64,000 bases of DNA, taken from the NCBI GenBank assembly GCA_944990035.1, contig CALYLX010000050.1:62001-126000 (forward strand), in the 5' to 3' direction. Shown in pieces: positions 46,189-57,013 of the stretch. Numbering within the stretch: the first letter of the stretch is position 1; every line of letters starts with the position of its first letter. Both the position numbers and the translations under genes were made by a program. This DNA is from Clitopilus passeckerianus. Taxonomy: Eukaryota > Basidiomycota > Agaricomycetes > Agaricales > Entolomataceae. The notes beneath the pieces were generated by a model. That model made no database searches. It had not been told where the DNA came from and worked only from the letters and a program-made list of their open reading frames with translations.

Positions 46189-47947
46189 ATGAATCCCATA
46201 TTGTCCAACGGATCTTCTGGAAGCGATACCCCTGACGCCCAACTCAAGAATCCCCTTCCTGTTCATCCTACTGCCGAGCGTCGTGGCTATGCTATCACTG
46301 TTCAGTCCGAGAACGCACAGTTCACCGACGAGTTTATCACCGCTAAATTCGTCAACCGCAGTTCTAACGTCACCGTGGCTGACGGTCAGTACCTCATCAC
46401 TCCGACTGAACAGTCGTACGAGTTCCAAACCAAGCGAACTGTTAACAAGACCGGGTAAGCACTTATTACTGATTTTTCGACAAACCTCACGTTAATGGTG
46501 CATTTTCAGTCTCATGATGGTCGGAATTGGCGGCAATAACGGTACTACCCTCTGCGCGACCATTCTTGCTAACCGCCATAACATTGCCTGGCACACCAAA
46601 GAAGGCATCCAACAGCCCAATTACATCGGTTCTGTCATCCGCGCTTCCACGGGCAACGATGTTCATGTCCCATTCTCCGACATGCTCCCAATGGTGCACC
46701 CTAATGACCTCGCTCTCGGCGGTTGGGATATTTATGGTAGAACCATGGATAATGCTATGCAACGAGCCCATGTCCTCAATTATGATCTCCAACGCCAGCT
46801 CAAGCCACACATGGCAGAACTTGGGACCCCTTTGCCCTCGATCTACTATCCCGACTTCATCACTGCCAACCAGAAGGCCCGGGTCGACAACCTGATCCCT
46901 GGCACAGACAAGCAGGCCCACCTTGAGCCCATTCGCGGAGATATCCGCAAGTTCAAGCAGGACAACGGACTGGATCGCGTCATTGTCTTCTTGACCGCAA
47001 ACACTGAGCGTTACAGTGATATCATCCCTGGCGTCAATGACACCGCCGATAACCTTCTCGCTGAGATCAAGGCATCTCATTCCGAGGTTTCGCCCTCCAC
47101 GCTGTTCGCTGTTGCTGCCATTCTCGAAGACGAGCCCTTCGTGAACGGTGCCCCTCAGAACACGTTTGTTCCCGGCGTTGTCGATCTTGCTGAGAGGGAG
47201 AAATCTTTCATTGGTGGTGACGATATCAAGTCTGGCCAGACCAAGCTCAAGTCCGTTCTTGCTGAGTTCCTGGTGAACGCTGGCATCAAACCCTTGCCAT
47301 TGCTTCTTACAACCACTTGGGCAACAACGATGGAAGGAACCTGAGCGCTGAGAAGCAGTTCAAGTCCAAGGAGATCGGTAAGAGCAGCGCCGTCGACGAT
47401 ATGGTTGCCGCCAACAGGCTTCTTTATAAAGCTCATACTGAGGCCGAGGCCAAGGCGGGGGGCAAGGGCGAGCAGCCTGATCATATTGTCGTGATTAAGT
47501 ATGTCCCTGCCGTTGGTGATTCCAAGAGGGCCATCGATGAGTATTACTCTGAGATCTTCTGCGGTGGAAGGTCTACGATCAATATCTTTAACGAGTGCGA
47601 GGTTTGTGATCCCCTCACGTTCTTCACTTTCTCTTCATTCTAATCGTTGTCCCTCGTAGGACTCTCTCCTTGCGACTCCTCTCATTCTCGACCTCATTAT
47701 TTTGACTGAGCTCCTCACTCGAATCAAGTATCGCAAGTCGGACAACGAGAAGAAGATGGAGGATTTTGGGCCTCTCTACCCCGTCCTCTCCCTCCTATCC
47801 TACATACTTAAGGCGCCCCTCGTCAAACCTAGCACAGAGGTCGTAAACAGCCTCAACCGCCAGCGTAATGCCCTTGAAACTTTCCTCAAGGCTTGCACCG
47901 GTCTTGAGAACAATGTCGACTTGTTGCTCGAAACTAGGATCTGGTAA
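46189..47947 (+). CDS. INO1: Inositol-3-phosphate synthase, with a one-base frameshift
   Basis: Converts glucose-6-phosphate to myo-inositol-3-phosphate with NAD, the first step of inositol synthesis; cytosolic. Exon 1 ends [11 protein letters not shown]; exon 2 starts [20 protein letters not shown], the NAD-binding Gly motif. Further signatures: [32 protein letters not shown] and [20 protein letters not shown]. After AGIKPL, near 47296/47297, one base is missing: the conserved continuation [17 protein letters not shown] is present but in the next frame, so literal translation stops at 47342. The rest ([31 protein letters not shown], then a last exon to [10 protein letters not shown]) is intact. 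With one base restored the protein would be about 550 residues, normal for the family. Sequencing error and true null allele are both possible. Confidence 0.92.
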
Positions 47948-48407
47948 AGTGTTCTTGTGAGGGCCGCCGATCTCTACGCCGCGTGGTAGGAGTCTCAACA
48001 CTCCTACCTTCCCCAACCTCGAATAGTGGGGCGGGGAGCGTTATAATACTTCCGTTCATGTCCGCCATTTAACTATATAGTTCTGTTGTTGCCATTGTCG
48101 TCGTGCTGAAAATCATCCGTGCGGTATTGTGACCAGGGCCCATGAGATAGTGACCAAGAAATACTTTTAAAATATGGCATAGTCGTGAAGCACGTAGAAG
48201 CTCTGGGAAAAAAGGATAATCTTTATCGCAATACATTCGCCTCGCAAGTAAGGGTACCGCTTATGACAGTTAAGGTTACACATGGTTACATTTGAGTAAA
48301 TACATTTACAATCGAAAGTTTTGGACTACAAAGCTGATCACAATCTTCTCGAATCCTGATTTCGTCAACAGTGGGCACTCGGCACCAGTTGTTTTCAAGG
48401 TCATTCC
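47948..48407. other. Intergenic between convergent genes
   Basis: 3' flanks of INO1 and DUF1996 copy 1; nothing else recognised. Confidence 0.4.
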
Positions 48408-50002
48408 TTAATGGATGGGACAGTTAGAGCTCGAGTACAGGGTGGCGTCACCAGGTCCAGCTTGGATAGGATTGCAGCTGAGTAGATTATGTTCAGTATT
48501 GAAGGATGGATATGGGTTGTAATAGCTAACGCACCCAGGGAGCTTGGTCAAGACACCGCCGTCGATTTGCTCATTGACGACGGGGCTAATCTTGCACGTA
48601 TTGGCAACCGAAGCTTGCTGAACGGAGAGATATTTGCAAGCCTCAGTAACACCTAAATTGCCAGAGTTGTCATATTTTCGCTAAACTCAGGTCAAGATGT
48701 GAAAGAATCATACCATTTCCGGTCTGATCATTCGGGTTGTCGCACTTGTCAATTGCATTTTGAAGGGCAGTCGTTTCCCAGCCATTCTGGAAGTCCCCAT
48801 GCCAGGAATAACCAGTGGGATCGCCAGTAGCATAAACGAAAGGCCACTTGTCAGTGCCAGGCTTCCAGCGGCCCGCGAAGGTGTGAACATCCCAAGTGAC
48901 CTCATAGAAGAGCTTCATGAGAGTGACAGGATGAGTCGAGGGGCAAGAGCCGTTATCGAGCCCGGAAAGATAGGCGGTGTGGTCCATGTGGTTAGCGGAG
49001 TCAAGATTTTTGCCGTCCCAGCAAGCTACAAGGTCGCGTGAATTTCTAGGCTTATTTCATGTCGAGATCACCTTACCAGGCATATGAATGCGAGCGTTGA
49101 AGCCTGTGTCAGGTATAAAAACATGTTTATCGAAAGCAGAAGGCAGCTCATACCAGACTCGCAGTCGGTGGTCGGGAAACCTGAGCCATCGGTATTATCG
49201 TAGCCAGGGGCAGGATAGCGGAGACAGGCCCACTGAATTGCACGTTCCCGAAGTTCGCCTTGAGAGCCCTCACCCCTTGGGTACCTGTATTTATGGCATT
49301 CGCTTTTAGTGCCACGACGAACACAGGGGATGATAGCTTACTTCTTGCTCCGAGAGGTGGGGTTTCCACTCAGCATCTTGAAACCAGGAGGGAAGGCCTT
49401 AAGACCTGTCCCTCCATTCTTTACATCACCATTACCACGATTCTGATAGTAAACAAGAAGGCCCCCGTTGGGTACGGCTTCAAAATTCTTGGTTTTGGGG
49501 TCTTGGAAGTAAAGTTTCGGGAACCCTGGAAGGAGAATTTTATTAGTATCGAGCAGAATAAGCCGGGGTTTTGACCTACAATAGTTTGAGAGGTCCTGGG
49601 TGACAACGCAGCTTGTGCACTTTGAAGCCCTCAGGTAGTCGTAGGTGCTATCAGCCTTAAAGTCTGATTTCGTTCGTCAAATGTTTATAATTTGCGGGTA
49701 GGAGATGACTTACTACTAGCGCCGTGAACGGTCTGCGAGCGAATATCAATAGGCTTAGCACATGGCAGAGTAGCCCAATCATTCACAACTTACATGAACG
49801 TGGTTAGAAGGCGTGGTGTTGGGGCTAATGATGGGGTCAACGCGCTCTAGTAATGATGTTCAGCGCTAAGATATACACTCCCTTCTGTGATCTACTTGCC
49901 TGAAACGAGAGGACCAGTGCATGCGACTCGAAACCACGCATGGGCTGGGCCAGAGTTGACCAAAGCGACAAAGATAGCAGCGAAAGCAGCAGTAAACTTC
50001 AT
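48408..50002 (-). CDS. Secreted DUF1996 protein, copy 1
   Basis: Secreted protein of the DUF1996 family (fungal extracellular, function unknown). Signal peptide MKFTAAFAAIFVALVNSGPA; mature start AWFRVACTGPLVSERVDPII. Family hallmarks in order: PNTTPSNHVHTVHGAS, YDYLRASKCTSCVVTQDLSN, YWFPKLYFQDPKTKNF, GGLLVYYQNRG, KAFPPGFKMLSGNP, AIQWACLRYPAPG, HMPACWDGKN, MKLFYEVTWDVHTFAGRW, YATGDPTGYSWHGDFQNGW and IDKCDNPNDQTGNG, ending LPGCNPIQAGPGDATLYSS and NCPIH. The first intron (49847-49899) has a GC donor (GCAAGT), the recognised GC-AG subclass. Short exons such as TVHGAS are flanked by ~50 nt introns. The conserved His and Cys residues suggest a metal- or disulfide-stabilised fold. No WSC or CBM domain. 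Confidence 0.9.
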
Positions 50003-50058
50003 AGCAACTTCGAATGTATCTGCTGAAGTTTTGAGCATAGTACATAATGCCTTTTATA
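50003..50058 (-). promoter_or_regulatory. Core promoter and leader of DUF1996 copy 1
   Basis: TATAAAAG lies at 50058-50051 on the minus strand, 56 bp before the ATG. The 26 nt directly before the ATG (50028-50003, starting CTTCAGCAGATACATTCG) matches the leader of copy 3 at 24 of 26 positions and that of copy 4 more loosely. Confidence 0.65.
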
Positions 50059-51302
50059 CGTTCTGACAAGCACAGTATCCACAGTATCCCGCAAATGGAA
50101 AAGTCTGAGCAGAGTTGTCGCAGCATGAGCGAAAATGTAATGCATCCTGGAGGGAAACGCGTGATACGATGAAGGCCATTGAGCTTGATCTGGTGACTCC
50201 GCCAAGATAAACTCTAGCGGTTATCGATTTTCGATTCAACCGACTAGAACAAGCATATTGGGCAGCAAGTTGCTGCCTATTCAACTAAGAAGACGGAAAA
50301 ATGCGACAGGTCATGACTTTAGGACGCCACAAGCAATCAAGAATGATTGATGCCATTTGTCGCATCTGCCAGGGGTATACAAACCTCGAGTAGGATCATA
50401 CCACTGATACCAGCAGGAATGTCGAGAAGACGTCGCAAACACGTGGGGACCAAGTCAACGACTTCTCCTGGATTCTAAGGAGGAATCAGCAGACGTAAGC
50501 TGTTTTGAAAATCACTTTCTCTGCCAGGACCCTCGAACAATTTTTACGACATCCAACTTTAATGCTCAGGCTTTCTTGAGTTGCCTCTCCCTCCGGCCGA
50601 CTTGTTTCAGCGAGCTCGCAAGCTTGGTAGTAAATATGGCTAGAGAACAAGCGGCGAAAACCATACCGGACCGAACTCGGGATTCCGCGAATTATACTCG
50701 AATTTACCGTTTCCCGGAACAAAGAAGGAAGCATGATGATCCTCTCAAGTTGGTCTGCTGAGAGCTAGGTGGGAAGCTCGATGCTGGAATACACACTTGC
50801 CTCCTGGAATGATCAAAAGAAACCCTACCTGGGCTTCGAGACCCACTTGACTTCGACTTCGACCTGACCGGCTGCTGATGACGTTGTCTCCAGGAGTTTG
50901 GTACCTTGGTATCTGGGGCAATTTGCATGAAATGAACAGAACTCGGTCCTGCAATCCGCTCTCCTTTGAAGAACCGATTCTACGACTGTCTAGTAGCCAA
51001 ATTTTGCATTTATTGAGAGGGCACCGCATAGTTGCCTTTGATTTAGCTTGCAGTCTGGAATAAGCGGATTTTTATCTCAGGCGAGATCTGCCTTTGTACC
51101 GTAATGGATGAATGCTTTGGATCCTGTTGGATTTCAAGCCCGCCATTAGGACATAAACTCACAACCGCAATGTTATTCGGGTTAGAAATGTTCCGTAGTC
51201 TGTACTCGGGAGGGCCTCTCGAGCCGTTCCAATGAAATAAGGTTATTATTCGAGCGACTGTTTGGCAAATTACTAGCGACTATATTCTATCGGTCTCCCC
51301 GC
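50059..51302. other. Intergenic
   Basis: About 1.24 kb between the start of DUF1996 copy 1 and the stop of the chitinase. Open frames on both strands overlap each other without domain content. Nothing supported. Confidence 0.4.
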
Positions 51303-53074
51303 CTACTCCATCCCTTCCCTAAGGTTATCAAACTGACTGTTTTCATATTTCAACCAGTTCCTCTGGTTGTAGTCGAGCCCTCCCATGGCTTCATTCACGA
51401 CCTTGATCAAGCTTTTGCCAGGAACCTCTTCTTTTCCGGGGCCGTTCTCCATACCCTCCCTATGCGTGCCCTTGTCACCACTCAACTCCCAGAACATCGC
51501 ACCTCCGAGGCCCTCCTTCTGAATATATCTCCCTTTCCAATGCCCGACCTCCTCGTTATCGAAGCTAACCATCTCCTGCTTCTGGTAATCATAGGTCCAG
51601 CTAGCTCCCTTCTGCTCGTCCGTCATGACATGTGCCCCAGCCATTGGGAGCGCGCGATAATCGTAGACGCCTTGTTCCCATGAGCCACCACCAACACCCG
51701 AGAATGGGTGGCCAGGACCTTGGGTGCTGGCGAACGAGCGACCGTAAAGGGGAACGCCGAGGATGACCTTATGGGGGGCAACACCTTGGTGGAGGTACCA
51801 GCTGACTGCGGAGGACGCGCTGAGTGGTTCGCCATACATGTTGGCTTGATGACCAGCAGAGGACTCCCAAGACCCAGCTGGAAGAATACTAGGTGAGTAA
51901 GGCTTGAGCGATTGGTCAACGGGGTACCCACAGAAGTCATAGGCCATCAGGTTCCAGAAATCCAAAGAGCGGTCCATCTCCTTGACGTAGAGCTTCTTGT
52001 ATTTCTCTGGTCCACAAGGGGCTGCGATCTGGAGGAAGATCAACTCAGCGAGCATTCAATGTAATTTAAAGGAAATGCTTACAGTGAGCAGGAATTTGCA
52101 ATCGTGGCCTTTGGCAGCAGCGCTCCTGTCGAGAGCCTCGCGCATCTCTTTGAGAAGCTCGACATAGGCCCAAGCTTGTTGCTGGTTTTCTGGGTATTCA
52201 TAATCGACGTCCAGACCATCGAACCCGTAATCTTCGAGAATCTTGACGCTACTTTCTACGAATTTCCTTCGGGTCTGTGGGTTTACCACAATAGGATGGA
52301 ATGTCGGAGAATAGGTCCACCCGCCAATGCTCAACAGAACCTTAAGATGGCGATTCTGTTTCTTGAGGTTGTAGAGAGCTTTTAGGTTACCATAGAGGTT
52401 GTTTCCAGAATCATTCCAACTATCGCCGGGGTAATGGATATCTTTGTCCGCCCAGGGATCGGAAAGGAAGACCTCGCCTGAGTCTCCTTTAAGATTGGCA
52501 AAGGCATAGAGGATATGTCTGGTCATAGTATTGGTACGATTTATGGGGAATTGCGAAGAACATACGTGAGATCTTGAGTGGGAATAGAGGAAGGAGGGTA
52601 TTTTCGTCCGTAGATCCCCCTGCAGGCAAGGTTCATAGTATGAACGAGACAAACACAAGTTGTTTCTCATACCAGTTCACAAAACTAAAGAGAAAGCAAC
52701 GTTAAACCGATGTGACTCGCCCTGAACGATTCAAACACTTACTATCCGACGCTGTACTTTCCAGTCATCTTGTCCTGTCCTGTAGTTTCTGTGGCTTTCG
52801 GTTCAGAGCTGCTCGTAGTGGCAGTTACAATGGAAGAAGATGCCGATGGTTTGGTGTTTGTTATCTCCTCCAGCGATGTTTGTTCCGCAGGCCTCGGACT
52901 AACAGACCACTGACCGAGTTTGTATGATGCAAACGCGACCACAAGGAATCCAAGGGCAAAGAGTATCAGCCGTTTGGGTGAGTACCGTCTGCGTTGGGGG
53001 TATTCAATAGACTTTTCAAGTTCAGAATCTTCCGAGTCGGGAACTGGCTGGTAGCTCGAGTTGGTCGAAGACAT
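51303..53074 (-). CDS. Membrane-anchored GH18 chitinase
   Basis: Family 18 chitinase that hydrolyses chitin by substrate-assisted catalysis. The catalytic motif [11 protein letters not shown] (D-x-x-D-x-D-x-E) is complete, preceded by [14 protein letters not shown] and followed by [24 protein letters not shown] and [13 protein letters not shown]. The N-terminal exon from the ATG 53074 is unusual: [20 protein letters not shown], a basic stretch RRRYSPKR, and a single hydrophobic helix [19 protein letters not shown], with no cleavage site. This predicts a type II membrane protein with the catalytic domain outside the cytoplasm, after a Ser/Thr linker. Exon 1 ends GKYSVGY, then a 12 nt microexon, then [18 protein letters not shown]. 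About five exons; stop at 51303. A role in the fungus's own wall remodelling is more likely than secretion for nutrition, but that is inference. Confidence 0.9.
52673..52684 (-). other. 12 nt microexon of the GH18 gene
   Basis: The bases TTTTGTGAACTG (coding sense) lie between a ~53 nt intron ending CTTTAG and a ~50 nt intron starting GTATGAG. They supply Y-F-V-N-W-G across the junctions, completing the conserved GH18 beta-1 strand VGYFVNWGIYGR; skipping them breaks the frame. Confidence 0.7.
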
Positions 53075-53509
53075 ACCAGCAGATGGTGGTGCTTTATAAA
53101 AGTTTTGTCGTCACTGCGGATAGCGATGAGCTTGCACTGGAGCAGGTTACCGATGTGCCCAGCCACCATCATCCATCATTTCTATCCCCATCCACAATCC
53201 AGTCCCGTCCTCCAAAGGAGACCTGAGCCGCGTTCATATGCTTATTCGTGCCATCTCCGACTTAACCTGCGCCCAGAAATGACTGGATCCTCCATGAAGT
53301 CGGGTTGAAAGGGGAATCGTACTGCCCTGCTTGGTGAACCCCGAAGAAAAATTCTAACCCCAACCGTTCCAAGCAAGTTCCAAGATTCTCTACTAGCCCA
53401 GTTGAAGATCGAACTCACTTAAACGAGCGGCTAAATGCCCCTAATGATGCTTCTATCTCGTCTCTATCGACTGTCTCTACCCCTGGTGGTTTAGACATCC
53501 GCTTGCGGA
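53075..53509. other. Divergent intergenic region
   Basis: About 435 bp between the chitinase and the F-box pseudogene starts; promoter region for the chitinase. Nothing specific recognised. Confidence 0.35.
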
Positions 53510-54445
53510 ATGGCTGCGCCTTCACCTCTCCATGTTTCACCTGAGTTGACGGACAAGATCATTCGGTACATACCACGCCACGATCTCAAGACTCTTAATG
53601 ACTGCGCAATCTCAGGAAGAAAGCTTCTCATTACGAGCAGGGCTCGTGCCTTCTCCTTCCTGCGCGTCGGTCGGTCGAACATGGATGCTTTGCATCACAT
53701 CCTTAATTCGCAGTCTTCGAAGTGCACCTTCAACTTCCAAGTCCGGACACTTGCAATTGGAGATCCAATTCAGCATCTCCCCGGCCTTCAAACTGCAGCA
53801 ACATTGTCAAGAATCATTGGCTCATTTTCAAACATGGAGAACCTGTCTTTGAGCTCCTGGTTTGGAGAACCCTTCCCCTTAACCGCTACTGGGTTCCCTG
53901 TACTACCTCATTTGACATCACTCCGGCTCCTGGGTATTCAATTCGAAGACGAATCCGCACTCTCCTCAACTACGTCTGCGCCTTCCCTACACTGCAGGTC
54001 TTGGAGATAAGTGGCGTCTCCTTTAGAAGACCTGATTCACAAATTCCTCCCTTCCACTTGCCAGTTGGCCTAAGGGACGTCACATTGGACACAGAGACGC
54101 GAATGTCAAAATCTCGTTGCTTGGTTGGGATCACTTTGTTCCTCGGATGTACCACGGTTCGGAATTCATGCCACAACAGAAGCTCAGCTCTGTTTCATTC
54201 CTCCAATATCCACTCTGAGGATACGAAACGTTTCTGATAGAGTGGCTACCTCAATTTACGACCTCCTCAATTTATTGTCCGGCTCGTTAACAGACCTGTC
54301 GATATACTTCAAACCAATGGCAGACACGGCGGAGAGGGCAATCAAGAACCATCCTTCACTTGCGTCAGTTCCCACACTGAGGCTGATGACGTACAGCGTC
54401 GCTCCCGTTGCAAGGAACGGATCCGATACAGTTCAGTTGTCATAG
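53510..54445 (+). pseudogene. F-box/LRR-like pseudogene, paralog of the gene at 13799
   Basis: Starts like its paralog (PLHVSPELTDKIIRYIPRHD) and continues in frame to GIQFEDESAL, then stops at 54010 after a frame change. The homologous continuation LLNYVCAFPTLQVLEISGVS follows in another frame. A CTCTCC run at about 53961-53967, two bases longer than needed, accounts for this shift. A second shift lies between about 54090 and 54125: VGLRDVTLDTETRM is in frame two, while the rest (PPISTLRIRNVSDR, IYDLLNLLSGSLTDLSIYF) is in frame three to 54445. Both changes leave similarity on either side, so they are lesions and not introns (no donor/acceptor pairs fit). The 5' ATG context is intact. Confidence 0.7.
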
Positions 54446-54868
54446 GAAAATGTAGAGGTCAGGTGTATCTGCACCCGCCAGGACGGAACATGGAGATCCG
54501 CGAATCATCCGAATCATAACCTCGTTTGCTCAGTGTTGTTTAACTCGTTGGCCTTGAAATAGATTCAAAACTATCTGCATTGCATGAAAAGCCTGAAAAT
54601 TCTATACTTACAGCTACAAGATTCTTGGGTTGTTAGATTTTCCTACGCTCATTCAGCTTGTTTGCGGTCGGAGAATTTACCACCACTTCAATGATGGCTT
54701 GCCCCGTGACTACATGGCTCTTTTCCGACGACGAGGCAAATATCGACGAAAACAGCCAAGAAACATCCGATGATTGTTGTAGAAGATTCCAATTATCGCG
54801 AGTTGCCACCGAAATTTTTAAAGTCATGTTATAAGACCCCATTCGATTGATATGTGGCACGGGAGCAA
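54446..54868. promoter_or_regulatory. Upstream region of the CBM1 gene
   Basis: About 420 bp; an AT-rich TTATAAGACCCC element lies near 54830, about 40 bp before the ATG, in the usual position for a core promoter. Confidence 0.4.
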
Positions 54869-55728
54869 ATGGTTCGCTTTACTCTTGCTATCGCGCTCGC
54901 CTCAGTCACAGCCGTCGCTCTCGGCCAGTCACCTGCCTGGGGACAATGTGGCGGCCAAGGCTGGTAAGTTCCTATCTTTTAACCCACCTAGCCCGAACAC
55001 GATCCACAAAGTTCCATGTCCTTGTTGATCGCCACTTTTCAGGTCAGGCTCGACAACCTGCGTATCGGGCTACACTTGCACGTATAGCAATCCTTGTATG
55101 TTCCGTTGGGGTATCTTATCTCGGCCCCCGAATGACTGGTCATCATGATTAGATTATTCCCAATGCTTACCTGGAACTGCACCTCCGACGACGACGACAC
55201 CTAGTCCAACGTCGAACCCTGGCACGACTACGACACCGCCGACTACAACCAGCTCTGGGCCAGCCGCCACCGGCTCGCAGATTCGTACGGTCCAAGACCC
55301 GGTTTTCCACTTCTACCTACAGAACAATGGTAAGTACTGGCCGTAGGGTCGTTGGGCGGATCAACCTCTGAATAATTGTTCGTGGCGTAGGTGGGAAGCC
55401 TCAGCTGGGTCCGGAAGCCTCCTCCGGCCGCTTCACGATTGGTGGCACGATTTCTTTGAACAGTTCCAGCGGTTCCAAGCTTTACCTCAATATCGACTCC
55501 AGCGGTTCCCAGTCGTATAAGACTTTGACTTTGGACTCGACTGCCACAACGACAAATTGGGGCTTGGAGGGCGACACAATCATTACAACAAACCCGAGGC
55601 AGCTCAACTTCATCGCTTGCCCTTCCAGCAGCGCCTCGTTCTATGACGTTTACCTCCAGCAGGGTAATGACACACCTGCGGGAAAGACTTGCACGTTGGT
55701 CACAATGCACTTACCTTGTTTGTGTTAA
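54869..55728 (+). CDS. Secreted CBM1 protein with unidentified C-terminal domain
   Basis: Secreted cellulose-binding protein. Signal peptide MVRFTLAIALASVTAVALG; then an N-terminal family 1 carbohydrate-binding module QSPAWGQCGGQGW / SGSTTCVSGYTCTYSNPYYS / QCLPG, with the four Cys and the aromatic face intact. A Thr/Pro linker (TTTTPSPTSNPGTTTTPPTT) follows, then about 120 residues: GSQIRTVQDPVFHFYLQNN, TIGGTISLNSS, KLYLNIDSSGSQSYKTLTLD, NWGLEGDTIITTNPRQLNFI and DVYLQQGNDTPAG, ending in a two-Cys tail LPCLC. That domain has beta-strand character but no catalytic motif I recognise. Four exons with short introns. It may be a non-catalytic or a new carbohydrate-active module. Confidence 0.85.
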
Positions 55729-57013
55729 CTATACGAACATTTTTGTACAACTTACCTATCCGGAATGCGATGTTCGAATCTTTTCAATTCCTGTTCGTTC
55801 CCGATACAGCGCCTCGATTCCTATTGTTTACCGACCCAATGACGCATTACCCAGTGCAGCTGAATCCCCCCAGATCCATCCAGATGTCCCTAGCTTGGCA
55901 GTTCAGCCAATTTTTTGCATTAGACTCTTGTAAATTTATCGCCCATCTGCTGCGGCTATTCATCAGGTGCGCGAGGCACGTATTTCGGCATCCGAGACCG
56001 AGGAAGTCTGGGGTTATCTGGGGCTGTGGGGTGGTGATCGAAGAAAAGAAAACTGAAGTGGGTATGGCTTTGGCAGGTTGGCAACTGACCTGTGCACCAG
56101 ATGGTCGCGGCACCGAGAACCCGACTTTTGTTCAATCTTCTGATGAGGGACGTAAAACCGCAGATGGATGGAAAATTTTCTTTTCTCTCTTGAGCGTAGG
56201 TTAGAACTGCCCGTTTCTTCCTTTCTTCAGTAAGTCTCCGTTGTTTTGACGGAAACAGTTGAAGATCTTTCAAAATAGGCTTTTAGGTGACTTTGGTGCT
56301 ACCCCGCATTTCTGTTTTCTCAAAAGGGAAGGAGGCTGATCGTTTTGATGGATATTTTAAGGGCAGGCTTCTTGTACCTTTGTCTTGGCGTACCCTGGCA
56401 GCTGTCAAGTGATGACGTTCCGAGCGGTTCCTGCAATAATGGCTCGCCACGAGACTGCTCTGGTACATCATCCACTTCAACGGATATTTAGGACAACAGT
56501 CGCGAAGAAGAGGATCATGCGGAGTGTTGACGGTAGTGACCAGGAATGATCTGACCTCTTGCTAATCAATTAGGAAGGGCGCGAAAACTTGTGGTTACGA
56601 GTTACACTGATACAGAACAGTGTGGGTGAGCGTGTCTCCTGATACTTTTTCTCAGTTCAACGGCGAGATGTGGGTGGGTCCTCAACATTCCACATGTCGT
56701 TCAGCCCGAGGTGAGCTAAATCTTCAGTCAAGAGAGGTCACACGGCAACTTTCAACCTTATTCGGGAAGTTCTGTTTTTCCGAGATCCCTTTCGAACATT
56801 CGGCTGGACGGATGGGCATGGTCCGCTACCAGAATCTTAGGCTCAAGCTATGACCGACATCAATGTCAGAAGTACATTTACTCAGAAGCGGCCAAGATGT
56901 GGATTGTGCATTTCGAAGTGGTGACTCCAACGATTACCGTGGACAGTTTTTCGTATAAAAGGTGCAAAGAAATTGCGGTGGAACGGACAGACAACCCATA
57001 GTCAAACACGAAA
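55729..57013. other. Intergenic
   Basis: About 1.29 kb without a supported gene. The promoter of DUF1996 copy 2 is at its right end (TATAAAAG at 56954). Confidence 0.4.
56954..57013 (+). promoter_or_regulatory. Core promoter of DUF1996 copy 2
   Basis: TATAAAAG at 56954, 60 bp before the ATG. The CTTCAGCA leader seen in the other three copies is missing here. Confidence 0.55.
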
